From Hyphomicrobiales bacterium (GTDB lineage: Bacteria > Pseudomonadota > Alphaproteobacteria > Rhizobiales > Xanthobacteraceae): a stretch of DNA of 33,257 bases. Of this stretch, positions 7,552 to 16,255 are shown piece after piece (the first letter of the stretch is position 1; the number at the start of each line of letters is the position of its first letter). The stretch is taken from NCBI GenBank assembly GCA_013911975.1, contig JACESF010000047.1, forward strand, positions 1 to 33,257. The letters run 5' to 3'. The notes below the pieces were generated by a model, which did no database searches, was not told the origin of the DNA, and worked only from the letters and a program-made list of their open reading frames with translations. The position numbers and the translations under genes are program-made.

Positions 7552-9152
7552 TGGGCGGCCTGCCGTGCCCGCCCGGCGGCGGGGAAGGTAAGGGTGAAGA
7601 GGGCACCGCCGCCCTCGGCCGTGCCCGCCTCGATGGCCCCGCCCGCGCGCTCCACCAGCGTGGCGCACAGGGAGAGACCGAGGCCCATGCCCTCGGCTTT
7701 GGTGGTGAAGAAGGGCTCGAACAGGCGCGGACGCACGTCCGGCGGAATGCCGGGGCCGGTATCGGCCACGCGGATCACCACCGTCTCGCCCGCCGCCTGC
7801 GTGCTCACCGTGATGCGCCGGTCGTGCGGCTGGGTCGCGAGGGCGTCCGCCGCATTGCGGATGAGATTGTGCAGGACCTGCTCCAGTTCCACCGCGTCCA
7901 CCACCGCCACCAGGGGATGCGCCGACGGCTCCCGCCGCAATTCGATGCCCCGCCCCTCCAGGTCCGCGCGGACGAGGTCGCAGATGTCGGCCACCACGGC
8001 GTCGATGTCCGTCTCCGCGCGGCGCGGCGGGCGGTTGCTGATGTAATCGCGCATGCGGGCGAGCATCTGCCCCGCGCGCTTGGCCTCCCGCACATTGGCT
8101 TCCAGCGCCTGCCGCAGCAAAGCGGGGTCCTGCCCCGTGGCGGCGAGCCGGGCGGCGGCCTGGCTCTGGCTCAGGAGCGCGGTCAAAGGCTGGGTCAGCT
8201 CATGGGCGATGCCGGACGCCAGCTCCCCGAGGGAATTGACCCGGGAGGCATGGGCGAGGCGCGTCTCGCGTGCCAGAAGCTCGGTGCGCTGCTCGGCCGC
8301 CTGGGCGAGGCGCGCCGACAGGCGGGCCGCCCGGCGCTGGCGCCACGCATAATGGAGCATCAGCAGCACGGCCAGCGAGACCGCCGCGAAACCGAGGATG
8401 AGCGGCAGGCGGATCACGTCGGCCAGCGCCAGCGGCCGCTCCAGAGTCAGGAGGAAGGGCTGGCTCACGCTGTCGATCATGCGCGAGAAGCGCGGCGTGC
8501 CGAGCCAGGGCGATTGCTGCGCGCCGTCCTCCGCCGGCCGGTCGAGGATGGTCTGGTCGCCGAGGCTCAGCATCATGCGCGCCCAGTCCGGCTGCTCGCC
8601 GGGCTCGGCCAGCAAGGCGGGGTCCACCTCCATGAAGATGGCGAGCGCGGGATTGGCCTGGTTGGCCTTCTTGGCCAGCAGATAGAGGCCGGGCCGGGCC
8701 GGATCGAAATAGGTGCGGGCCTGTCCGGGCCGCTGCTGGAAGACCGAGCCCGCGAACGGCGCGCGCGTCGCCACCCCGTTGTCGGGCGGCACCGGCACCA
8801 GGGGCACGAGCGCCACATCGGTTCCGCTCTCCGCCAGTTCCACCAGGGAGATGGCGGTGATGCGCGGATAGAAGCGGATGATGTTCTGCGCCACCATGCG
8901 GATGGCGTCCTGTGGCGGGGGCGTGGCCGCCAGAACCAGCGCGATCAAGCTGGTGAGGTGCGCATCATGCTGGGACGCGCGCTGCGAGATGACCCGGTGC
9001 AGGACGACGCCGGTGGCGTTCAGCTCCTCCCGCGCCCGCTCGATGGCGGAACGGGTGGTGATGGCCGCGAACGCGCCCACGAGCACCAGCCACGCCAGCA
9101 GCAGCATCGCCGCCGACCTGAATGTGGAGGAGCTGAAGCCGTGCCGTTCCAC
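7548..9152 (-). CDS. Membrane-bound sensor histidine kinase
   Basis: The 534-residue protein has two membrane segments (about 14-31 and 248-270) that flank a periplasmic sensor domain of roughly 215 residues. After the second segment come a coiled linker, the HisKA domain with the phospho-acceptor H317 (ASGIAHELTQPLTAL), and an ATPase domain with N429/N433, DTGPG (464-468), FFTTK and GMGLGLSL. The phospho-acceptor motif has HELTQP where many relatives have HELNQP. Domain order resembles DctB/FixL-like kinases that partner FixJ-type regulators. The start is a GTG at 9152 with GGGGAG five bases upstream. The signal sensed is unknown. An exported heme-binding-like protein encoded next door is a possible accessory sensor. 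Confidence 0.9.
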   Translation of the reverse strand: MERHGFSSSTFRSAAMLLLAWLVLVGAFAAITTRSAIERAREELNATGVVLHRVISQRASQHDAHLTSLIALVLAATPPPQDAIRMVAQNIIRFYPRITAISLVELAESGTDVALVPLVPVPPDNGVATRAPFAGSVFQQRPGQARTYFDPARPGLYLLAKKANQANPALAIFMEVDPALLAEPGEQPDWARMMLSLGDQTILDRPAEDGAQQSPWLGTPRFSRMIDSVSQPFLLTLERPLALADVIRLPLILGFAAVSLAVLLMLHYAWRQRRAARLSARLAQAAEQRTELLARETRLAHASRVNSLGELASGIAHELTQPLTALLSQSQAAARLAATGQDPALLRQALEANVREAKRAGQMLARMRDYISNRPPRRAETDIDAVVADICDLVRADLEGRGIELRREPSAHPLVAVVDAVELEQVLHNLIRNAADALATQPHDRRITVSTQAAGETVVIRVADTGPGIPPDVRPRLFEPFFTTKAEGMGLGLSLCATLVERAGGAIEAGTAEGGGALFTLTFPAAGRARQAAQ

Positions 9153-9331
9153 CCGATCTCCCCTGCGGGGCGCCGCCCCTCGCGCCCACTACCGCGCGGC
9201 AGGGGCGGCGCGTCAAGTCGCGCCATCGGGCGGCCCCGCCCCCGCCGGGGCCCCTGGACGCGATGGGCCGGACTCCCCATCTGAAGCGCGGGACGCCGCG
9301 CGGTGGGCGCCAGCCAGATCGGGACGATGCG

Positions 9332-9628
9332 ATGAGCGATACGGCGTACACGGTCGAGCGTGAGGAAAACCCGCCCTACGGCCGCTATGTGATCCACCTG
9401 CCCCCGGATGCGGAGGCCGAGATGGTGTACCGCTGGTCCGCCGACCACGCGATGGTGATCACCCATACGGAAGTTCCCCAGGAATTCGGCGGCAAAGGCA
9501 TCGCCGGCCATCTGGTGCGCGCCGCCATCGCGGACGCCCGCGCCCAGGGCTTCCGGATCACGCCGCTGTGCTCCTATGTGGCTGCCCAGTTCCGCCGCAA
9601 CCCCGACTGGCAGGACCTGCTGGCCTGA
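9332..9628 (+). CDS. Small GNAT-like acetyltransferase (YjdJ type)
   Basis: The 98-residue protein matches the short acetyltransferase-like family known as YjdJ/NATD1. It has a strand-rich N-terminus (YTVEREENPPYGRYVIHL), an acyl-CoA loop EVPQEFGGKGIAGHLVRAAIADAR, and the terminal ITPLCSYVAAQFRRNPDWQDLL with the conserved CSYV and RNP. These small proteins have an acetyl-CoA fold but their substrates are mostly unknown. The ATG at 9332 is chosen because the family begins about there; the ribosome-binding site (GGGAC) is weak. It diverges from the kinase gene. Confidence 0.85.
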   Translation: MSDTAYTVEREENPPYGRYVIHLPPDAEAEMVYRWSADHAMVITHTEVPQEFGGKGIAGHLVRAAIADARAQGFRITPLCSYVAAQFRRNPDWQDLLA

Positions 9629-9939
9629 CTTTTGCCCAAGAGACGGCGGTCGGCTCAAGGCCCGCGCGGGCGCTCGCTAACCCGCGCTTCCCCTGCCGCA
9701 GCCTTCCCGCCGGGGGCACCTGCCTGCGGGCCCCGCTCCGCGGCCTGCCCCGGCGTCGCCGCAACTGCCGGGCGCACACGATTTCCGCAGCACCCCACGA
9801 GATCGCGACAGAAATGCTGCACCGCACATCTGACGGAAATTTTACATTCAATCAGATTGTATGATATCTCCATTCGTGATTTTACAACGGTATGCGCGCT
9901 TCCCCGCCGGGAGGGCGGCCCCGTTCAGCGAGCTTCACC
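9629..9939. other. Intergenic region upstream of the RND efflux operon
   Basis: These 311 bases contain no gene that I can support. The first 200 are G+C-rich and featureless. The stretch 9835-9895 is markedly A+T-rich, holds a dyad at 9845-9863, and is the likely promoter and operator region of the efflux operon. Confidence 0.6.
9845..9863. promoter_or_regulatory. Candidate TetR/AcrR-type operator before the efflux operon
   Basis: CATTCAATC-A-GATTGTATG is a 19-bp dyad centred on 9854; all pairs match except one T/T pair in each arm (9848 and 9860). It is flanked by further A+T-rich sequence. Operators of AcrR- and TtgR-like repressors are dyads of similar size with CAT/ATG outer ends. It sits 77 bases upstream of the adaptor ATG. 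The TetR-family gene at 14407 is the likely binder; this is an inference. Confidence 0.6.
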
Positions 9940-11127
9940 ATGCGTTTCAGCCGCCCCCGCATCGCCCTCCCCTTCGCAGCCGCACTCGCCGCGATGCCGC
10001 TCGGCGCGCCCGCTTTCGCCCAGGACGGCGCATCGCCGCCGGCGGTGGGAATCGTCACCGCCGCGCCCGAGCCCATCGTCTTCGCCAATGAGCTGCCTGG
10101 GCGCGTGGCGCCGACCCGCATCGCCGAGGTCGTCCCCCGCGTCTCCGGCATCATCCTGGAACGGGTGTTCGTGCAGGGCACCACGGTGAAGGAAGGCGAC
10201 CTGCTCTACCGCATCGACCCCGCCCCGTTCGAGGTGCGCGTCGCCAGCGCCAAGGCCACGCTGGAGCGCGCCAAGGCGGTGCAGTTGCAGGCCCGCCAGC
10301 AGAGCGACCGGCAGAAGGAACTGCGTGACCGGGGCGTCAATAGCACCCAGTCCCTGGAAACCGCCGTCGCCAATCTGGCGCAGGCAGACGCGGACGTGGC
10401 GGCGGCCGAGGCGGGTCTCGCCGAAGCCCAGCTCAACCTGCGCTACACCAACGTGACCGCCCCCATTTCCGGGCGCATCGGCCGCGCCACCATCACCGAG
10501 GGCGCGCTGGTGAGCTCCAGCTCCGGCTCGCTCGCCACCATCCAGCGGCTGGACCCGGTCTATGCCGACTTCACGCAATCGGCCACCGACCTGCTGCGCC
10601 TGCGCCGGGCACTGAAGGACGGCATTCTCCAGGAGGTCGCGCAGGGCCAGGCCCGCGTCAATCTCGTGCTGGAGGACGGCTCGCGCTATCCCCTGCCCGG
10701 CAAGCTCCTGTTCTCCGAGGCCATGGTGGACGTCTCCACCGGCCAGGTGGTGCTGCGCGGCGAATTCCCCAATCCCCAGGGCGATCTCCTGCCGGGCATG
10801 TATGTGCGCGTGGAAATCGAGCAGGCGGTCCAGAAGGACGCTCTCGCCGTCCCCGTCCAGGCGGTCCAGCGCGACACGTCCGGCACCGCGCAACTGTTCA
10901 TCGTGAAGCCCGACGACACCATCGAGCGGCGCGCCGTCACGGCGGGCCGCGTGGTGGGCGAGCGCTGGGTCATCGACGCGAACCTGAAGCCGGGCGAGCG
11001 GGTGGTGGTGGACGGGTTCCAGAAGATCGGCCCCGGCGCGAAGGTCGCCCCCCAGCCTTGGACCGCGCCCGACAAGAGTGCCGGAGCGGACCGCGCCGCC
11101 CCCGGCGGCAAGACCCTCGCGAACTGA
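9940..11127 (+). CDS. RND efflux periplasmic adaptor (AcrA/MexA-like)
   Basis: The 395-residue protein has a signal peptide (MRFSRPRIALPFAAALAAMP, cleavage near APAFAQ). The biotinyl-lipoyl half-motifs are RVSGIILERVFVQGTTVKEGD and LRYTNVTAPISGRIGRATITEGALV. Between them is the alpha-helical hairpin (SAKATLERAKAVQLQARQ onward), then the beta-barrel and membrane-proximal domains. It joins the inner-membrane pump to an outer-membrane channel. There is no cysteine at the cleavage site, so it does not look like a lipoprotein. The ATG at 9940 is chosen because the signal peptide begins there. The pump gene follows after eight bases. No outer-membrane channel gene is present, so a TolC-like protein from another locus must serve. 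Confidence 0.93.
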   Translation: MRFSRPRIALPFAAALAAMPLGAPAFAQDGASPPAVGIVTAAPEPIVFANELPGRVAPTRIAEVVPRVSGIILERVFVQGTTVKEGDLLYRIDPAPFEVRVASAKATLERAKAVQLQARQQSDRQKELRDRGVNSTQSLETAVANLAQADADVAAAEAGLAEAQLNLRYTNVTAPISGRIGRATITEGALVSSSSGSLATIQRLDPVYADFTQSATDLLRLRRALKDGILQEVAQGQARVNLVLEDGSRYPLPGKLLFSEAMVDVSTGQVVLRGEFPNPQGDLLPGMYVRVEIEQAVQKDALAVPVQAVQRDTSGTAQLFIVKPDDTIERRAVTAGRVVGERWVIDANLKPGERVVVDGFQKIGPGAKVAPQPWTAPDKSAGADRAAPGGKTLAN

Positions 11128-11135
11128 GGCGCCCC

Positions 11136-14100
11136 ATGCCGAGCTTCTTCATCGACCGTCCGGTCTTCGCCTGGGTCGTCGCCATCCTCATTTCGCTGGC
11201 GGGCATCATCACCCTGCCCATGCTGCCCATCTCGCAATATCCGAACGTGGCGCCGCCCCAGATCACCATCCAGACCTCCTATCCCGGCGCCTCGCCGGAG
11301 GAGATCTACCAGGGCGTCACCCGGCTGATCGAGGAGGAGCTGAACGGCATCAACGGGATGCTCTATTTCGAATCCACCTCCGACACGTCCGGCAGCGTGG
11401 AGATCAACGTCACCTTCGCGCCCGGCACGTCCTCCCAGCAGGCGGCGGTGGAGGTGCAGAACCGCATCCGGCGTGTGGAATCCCGCCTGCCCCAGGCGGT
11501 GACGCAGCAGGGTGTCCAGGTGGAGGAAGCCGGACAGGGCTTCCTCATGGTGGTCGCCATCACCTCCACGGACGGCTCGCTGGACGCCATCGGCCTCGGC
11601 GACTACGCCACCCGCAACGTGCTGAGCGAGATCCGCCGCATTCCCGGCGTCGGCCGGGCGCAGCTCTTCTCCACCCAGCGCGCCATGCGCATCTGGATCG
11701 ACCCGGACCGGATGGTGGGCCTCAAGCTGACCCCCGCCGACATCACCGCCGCCATCTCCGCCCAGAACGCCCAGGTGGCGGCGGGCCGCATCGGCGCGCT
11801 GCCGAACCCCGTGGGCACGCAGATCTCGGCCACCGTTCTGGTGAAGGGCCAGCTGACCTCGGCGGAAGAGTTCGGCGCCATCGTGCTGCGCGCCAATTCC
11901 GACGGCTCCTCCGTGCGGCTGCGCGACGTGGCGCGGGTGGAGGTGGGAGGCGAGGACTATAATTTCTCCACGCGCCTCAACGGCAACCCGGTGGCCGCCA
12001 TCGGCGTGCAGCTCACCCCCAGCGGCAACGCACTGGAGACCGCGACGGCGGTGCGCGAGCGCATGAAGGAGCTGTCGCGCTTCTTCCCGCCCGGCGTCGA
12101 GTTCAGCCTGCCCTATGACACGACGCCCTTCGTGGAGGCGTCCATCGAGAAGGTGGTGCACACCCTCATCGAGGCCATGGTGCTGGTGTTCCTCGTGATG
12201 TTCCTGTTCCTGCAGAACATCCGCTACACCCTCATTCCCACCATCGTCGTCCCGGTGGCGCTGCTCGGCACCTGCGCGGTCATGCTGGCCACGGGCTTCT
12301 CCATCAACGTGCTCACCATGTTCGCCATGGTGCTGGCCATCGGCATCCTGGTGGATGACGCCCTCGTGGTGGTGGAGAACGTGGAGCGCATCATGGCCGA
12401 GGAAGGGCTGCCCCCGAAGGAGGCAACCCGCAAGGCCATGAAGCAGATCACCGGCGCGGTCATCGGCATCACGCTGGTTCTGGTGGCGGTGTTCGTGCCC
12501 ATGGCCTTCTTCCCGGGCGCGGTGGGCGTCATCTATCGCCAGTTCAGCCTCACGATGGTCACGTCCATCCTGTTCTCGGCGCTGCTCGCCCTGTCGCTCA
12601 CCCCGGCCTTGTGCGCGAGCTTCCTGAAGCCCGTGGCGAAGGGGCACAGCCATGCCAAGACCGGCTTCTTCGGCTGGTTCAACCGCATGTTCGACCGCTC
12701 GTCCTGCCGCTACGGGACCGGCGTGGGCTGGCTGGTGAAGCGCGCCGGGCGGGTCATGGTGATCTATCTCGTGCTCGTGGCCGCGCTCGGCTACCTGTTC
12801 CTGCGCCTGCCCTCCTCCTTCCTCCCCGACGAGGACCAGGGCTTCGTGCTGGTGAATATGCAGGCCCCGTCCGAGGCGAGCGCCAACCGGACGCTCGAAG
12901 TCATCAAGCAGATGGAGACCACCTTCAGCGGCGAGAAGGCGGTGAGCGAGGTGGTCGGCATCGCGGGCTTCAGCTTCAACGGCGCGGGCTCCAATGCCGC
13001 CCTCGCCTTCGTCACGCTCAAGGACTGGAGCGAGCGCGGCCCGGAGGATTCCGCCGCCGCCATCTCGCTGCGCGCCACCATGGCGCTGGCGGGGGTGCGC
13101 GATGCCATCATGTTCGCCCTGTCGCCCCCGCCCATCCAGGGCCTGGGCAATTCCAACGGCTTCTCCTTCCGCCTCCAGGATCGCGGCGGCCGGGGGCCGG
13201 CGGCCCTGCGGCAGGCCGAGGCGCTCTTCCTGGCAGAGGCGGCCAAGAGCCCGGTGCTCGCGGGCGTGAACGTGGAGGGCATGCCCGACGCCGCCCAGGT
13301 GAACCTCGTGATCGACCGTGAGAAGGCCAACACGTTCGGCGTCACCTTCGCAGACATCAACGCCGCGATCAGCACGGCGCTCGGCTCCGCCTATGTGAAC
13401 GACTTCCCCAATTCCGGGCGCATGCAACGCGTGACCGTGCAGGCGGACCAGCGCGGGCGCATGCAGGCGCCGGAGCTGCTGAAGCTGAACGTGCGCAACG
13501 CCAATGACGGCATGGTGCCCCTCTCGGCCTTCGCTACGATCGAATGGAGCCGGGGCTCGTCCCAGGCGGTGGGCTATAACGGCTATCCCTCGGTGCGGTT
13601 CACCGGCCAGGCCGCGCCCGGCTATTCCTCGGGCGATGCCATCGCGGAGGTGGAGCGCATCGCCGCCACCCTGCCCGCCGGCTTCGGCTACGAATGGAGC
13701 GGCCAGTCGCTCCAGGAAATCCAGTCGGGCTCGCAGGTGCCCCTGCTGCTCACCCTGTCCTGCATCCTGGTCTTCCTGTGCCTCGCCGCGCTCTATGAGA
13801 GCTGGTCCATCCCCATCTCGGTGATGCTGGTCATCCCGCTGGGCATCATCGGCTCCGTGGTGGCGGTGACGCTGCGGGACATGCCCAACGACGTCTATTT
13901 CAAGGTGGGCCTCATCACCATCATCGGCCTGTCCGCGAAGAACGCGATCCTCATCATCGAGTTCGCGAAGGACCTGAGGGCGCAGGGCAAGTCCCTCGTG
14001 GAAGCCACCATCGAGGCGTCCCACCTGCGCTTCCGGCCCATCCTCATGACCTCGCTCGCCTTCACCCTGGGCGTGGTGCCGCTGGCCATCGCCTCGGGCG

Positions 14101-14300
14101 CCAGCGCCTCCAGCCAGCAGGCCATCGGCACGGGCGTCATGGGCGGCATGATCTCGGCCACCGTGCTGGCGGTGTTCTTCGTGCCGGTCTTCTTCGTGTT
14201 CGTCATGAAGCTGTTCGCCCGCTTCAACCGCACGCCGGAGGCCGCGCCGGGCGAAACGCCGCGAGCCGATGCCGCGGAAGGCCCCGCGGGGTCCCACTAG
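11136..14300 (+). CDS. RND multidrug efflux pump, HAE1 family (AcrB/MexB-like)
   Basis: The 1054-residue protein has the standard length and layout: FFIDRPVFAWVVAILISLAG as the first membrane helix, a large periplasmic loop (PISQYPNVAPPQITIQTSYPGAS), membrane helices 2-6, a second periplasmic loop and helices 7-12. The proton-relay aspartate pair lies in LAIGILVDDALVVVENVERI and the partner lysine in GLSAKNAILIIEFAKDL. The protein uses the proton gradient to expel hydrophobic drugs, dyes, solvents or bile-like compounds. The start at 11136 follows TGAGG and gives the canonical N-terminus MPSFFIDRP. It is co-transcribed with the adaptor gene. A long antisense open frame over this gene is only a G+C shadow. 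Confidence 0.95.
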   Translation: MPSFFIDRPVFAWVVAILISLAGIITLPMLPISQYPNVAPPQITIQTSYPGASPEEIYQGVTRLIEEELNGINGMLYFESTSDTSGSVEINVTFAPGTSSQQAAVEVQNRIRRVESRLPQAVTQQGVQVEEAGQGFLMVVAITSTDGSLDAIGLGDYATRNVLSEIRRIPGVGRAQLFSTQRAMRIWIDPDRMVGLKLTPADITAAISAQNAQVAAGRIGALPNPVGTQISATVLVKGQLTSAEEFGAIVLRANSDGSSVRLRDVARVEVGGEDYNFSTRLNGNPVAAIGVQLTPSGNALETATAVRERMKELSRFFPPGVEFSLPYDTTPFVEASIEKVVHTLIEAMVLVFLVMFLFLQNIRYTLIPTIVVPVALLGTCAVMLATGFSINVLTMFAMVLAIGILVDDALVVVENVERIMAEEGLPPKEATRKAMKQITGAVIGITLVLVAVFVPMAFFPGAVGVIYRQFSLTMVTSILFSALLALSLTPALCASFLKPVAKGHSHAKTGFFGWFNRMFDRSSCRYGTGVGWLVKRAGRVMVIYLVLVAALGYLFLRLPSSFLPDEDQGFVLVNMQAPSEASANRTLEVIKQMETTFSGEKAVSEVVGIAGFSFNGAGSNAALAFVTLKDWSERGPEDSAAAISLRATMALAGVRDAIMFALSPPPIQGLGNSNGFSFRLQDRGGRGPAALRQAEALFLAEAAKSPVLAGVNVEGMPDAAQVNLVIDREKANTFGVTFADINAAISTALGSAYVNDFPNSGRMQRVTVQADQRGRMQAPELLKLNVRNANDGMVPLSAFATIEWSRGSSQAVGYNGYPSVRFTGQAAPGYSSGDAIAEVERIAATLPAGFGYEWSGQSLQEIQSGSQVPLLLTLSCILVFLCLAALYESWSIPISVMLVIPLGIIGSVVAVTLRDMPNDVYFKVGLITIIGLSAKNAILIIEFAKDLRAQGKSLVEATIEASHLRFRPILMTSLAFTLGVVPLAIASGASASSQQAIGTGVMGGMISATVLAVFFVPVFFVFVMKLFARFNRTPEAAPGETPRADAAEGPAGSH

Positions 14301-14311
14301 AGAACGGCCTG

Positions 14312-14370
14312 CGACCCCGTGGTGGTATTCATTGCTTTCCACGGGGTCGTGAATCGCGCTCTAAAGAGCG
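14312..14370. promoter_or_regulatory. Two inverted repeats between the pump gene and the TetR gene
   Basis: CGACCCCGTGG (14312-14322) pairs perfectly with CCACGGGGTCG (14339-14349) around a 16-base loop. A second, CGCTCT-AA-AGAGCG, lies at 14357-14370. Neither is followed by a T-tract, so a classical terminator is unlikely. They may attenuate read-through from the pump gene or act as a binding site for regulation of the TetR gene. Confidence 0.4.
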
Positions 14371-14406
14371 TAGGCGCTTCCAGAACAACATCCAGAGCCC
14401 GGAGCG

Positions 14407-15060
14407 ATGCGCAGGACGAAGGCCGAAGCGGAGGAGACGCGAGCCCGCCTCCTCGATGTTGCCGAGCAGATGTTCTTCGAGCACGGCGTTTCCGCCGTGA
14501 CGCTGGAGAAGATCGCCGCCGCCGCGAGCGTGACGCGGGGCGCCATCTATTATCACTTCCCCAAGAAGGCCGACATCCTGCGGGCGCTGGACGCGCAGGC
14601 GTCCGTGGACATCGAGCGCCTGTTCGAGCAGGCGCTGGAGGCCGAGAGCCCGGACCCGCTCGCCCTCGCCTGCACCCTCGCCCTGGAAGCCATGCGCCTC
14701 ATCGCGACGGACGAGCGGCGCCAGCGCATCTTCAGCGTCCTGCTGCGCAGCGATTATCGCGGCGAACTGGCGGAGATGCTCAAATGGAAGCAGGAGGTCA
14801 ACGAGCGCTACCATTCCCAGACCATCCGCCTGTTCGAGGCGGCCCATGCCAAGGGCCATCTCTGCGCTACCTGGCAGCCCCGCGTCGCGGCCCGGCTCTA
14901 TGACTGGTTCTTCATCGGCCTCCTGTTCGACTGGCTGGACGATCCGCGCGCCTTCGACCTCCTGACCAAGGGCGAGGAGACGCTGGGCGCGTTGCTGGCG
15001 AGCTGGTCGAGCCCCGCCCGCCTCGCCATCGCCGCCCCCTGGCCCGGCACGACGCGCTGA
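14407..15060 (+). CDS. TetR/AcrR family transcriptional regulator
   Basis: The 217-residue protein has the TetR-type N-terminal helix-turn-helix: RARLLDVAEQMFFEHGVSAVTLEKIAAAASVTRGAIYYHFPKKADIL spans about residues 12-58, and GAIYYHFPKK is characteristic. The C-terminal part is helical and resembles the ligand pockets of AcrR/TtgR repressors (LYDWFFIGLLFDWLDDP near the end). It lies 106 bases downstream of the pump gene on the same strand, whereas most acrR-type genes are divergent upstream neighbours. It probably represses the efflux operon through the dyad at 9845-9863 and is released by pump substrates. A GGAG lies only two bases before the ATG, an unusually short spacing. Confidence 0.9.
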   Translation: MRRTKAEAEETRARLLDVAEQMFFEHGVSAVTLEKIAAAASVTRGAIYYHFPKKADILRALDAQASVDIERLFEQALEAESPDPLALACTLALEAMRLIATDERRQRIFSVLLRSDYRGELAEMLKWKQEVNERYHSQTIRLFEAAHAKGHLCATWQPRVAARLYDWFFIGLLFDWLDDPRAFDLLTKGEETLGALLASWSSPARLAIAAPWPGTTR

Positions 15061-15141
15061 CTCGCCCGCCCCCGAGGACGCCGTCATGGTCCTGCCCGGC
15101 GATCGATCCTAGACTTCACGGATTGCCGGGACGGGATTGCC

Positions 15142-16236
15142 ATGAGACATCTTCGATCGACCTTGCCCCTCGCCGCCTTGCTTTGCGCGCTCGCCGCCGG
15201 TTCGGCGCGGGCGGATGACGGTCCGGCACAGGTGCCGAATGCGGTGCCAGAGCTGAAGACCTTCGACGACTGGATCGTCGGCTGCGACAATATCCGCCGC
15301 TGCACCGCCACCGGCCACGCGCCCGGGCGGAGCGCGGCGGGATACGTTGTCATCCGGCGCGGCGCAGAAGCCGAGGCGCCGGTGCGGATCGCCCTGGTGA
15401 CGCGCACCGAGACCCCCATCAAGACGCCCGTCACCCTGTCCATCCGCGTAGACGGCCACCCGGTCTCCGGCCTGCCCCCGCAGCCGCTGCCTGCCGCCCC
15501 GGACGCCAATGACGACGCGGCGGCGCGGGTGGATCTGGAGGGCGCACAGGCCATGGCCTTCCTGGCGGCACTGCGCGAGGGAAAGACCCTCGCCACGACA
15601 GTGACCGGCGCCGACCGGCCCCGCACGCGGAGCACCGTCTCGCTCTCCGGGGCCATGAACACCTTTCTCCACATGGACGCACAGCAGATGCGCACCGGCA
15701 CGGTGACGGCCCTGGCGACGCCGGGACCGGCCCCGGCCAGCACGGTGCCGCCGCCCCCGGCCCTGCCCGTCCTCACGCCCGTCCTCATGACGGAGATGAA
15801 GGATCCGCCCGCGACCTTGCCGCCGGGCATCACGCCGGCCGATCCCGACGACTGCCCCCATGCGAGCCCGCCGGAGGCGGTCCGGCTCTCGTCCGGGCGC
15901 GAATTGTGGAGCGTGTGCGAGACCCAGGGTGCCTATAACGTGCTTCAGCACTATTGGATCGTGGACCAGGGGCGCGCGGCGGAAGCCGCCTTCGAGATCC
16001 CCGGCCGCCGGCCCGAGACGGGCTCCGCCGCCGTGCTCGTCAATTCCGGCCTCTCGGACGACGGGCTTACGGTGGACACCTTCATGATGGGCCGGGGCAT
16101 CGGCGATTGCGGGATGCACGCCGCCTGGGTGTGGACCGGAGACCGCTTCCAGCTCGCCTTCTTCGCGGAAATGGACGATTGCCGAGGCGTCCCCATGGAC
16201 GACTGGCCCATCCTGTACACCACCAAGTGGAAATGA
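15142..16236 (+). CDS. Exported DUF1176 domain protein
   Basis: The 364-residue protein starts with a signal peptide (MRHLRSTLPLAALLCALAAG, cleavage near ARADD). It then shows the features of DUF1176: FDDWIVGCDNIRRCTA near the mature N-terminus, a proline-rich linker around 195-235, and the C-terminal signature GRGIGDCGMHAAWVWTGDRFQL with DDCRGVPMDDWPILYTTKW. Several paired cysteines suggest disulphide bonds in the periplasm. The function of the family is unknown. The gene appears monocistronic; it ends 19 bases from the convergent Ada-domain gene, with no clear hairpin between them. Confidence 0.85.
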   Translation: MRHLRSTLPLAALLCALAAGSARADDGPAQVPNAVPELKTFDDWIVGCDNIRRCTATGHAPGRSAAGYVVIRRGAEAEAPVRIALVTRTETPIKTPVTLSIRVDGHPVSGLPPQPLPAAPDANDDAAARVDLEGAQAMAFLAALREGKTLATTVTGADRPRTRSTVSLSGAMNTFLHMDAQQMRTGTVTALATPGPAPASTVPPPPALPVLTPVLMTEMKDPPATLPPGITPADPDDCPHASPPEAVRLSSGRELWSVCETQGAYNVLQHYWIVDQGRAAEAAFEIPGRRPETGSAAVLVNSGLSDDGLTVDTFMMGRGIGDCGMHAAWVWTGDRFQLAFFAEMDDCRGVPMDDWPILYTTKWK

Positions 16237-16255
16237 GCGGCGACGCCGCGCGGCC

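Noticed and set aside
10686..14342. Minus-strand open frame of 1218 codons over the RND pump genes
   Set aside because: It is a low-complexity shadow frame opposite a full-length AcrB-like protein with all key motifs.
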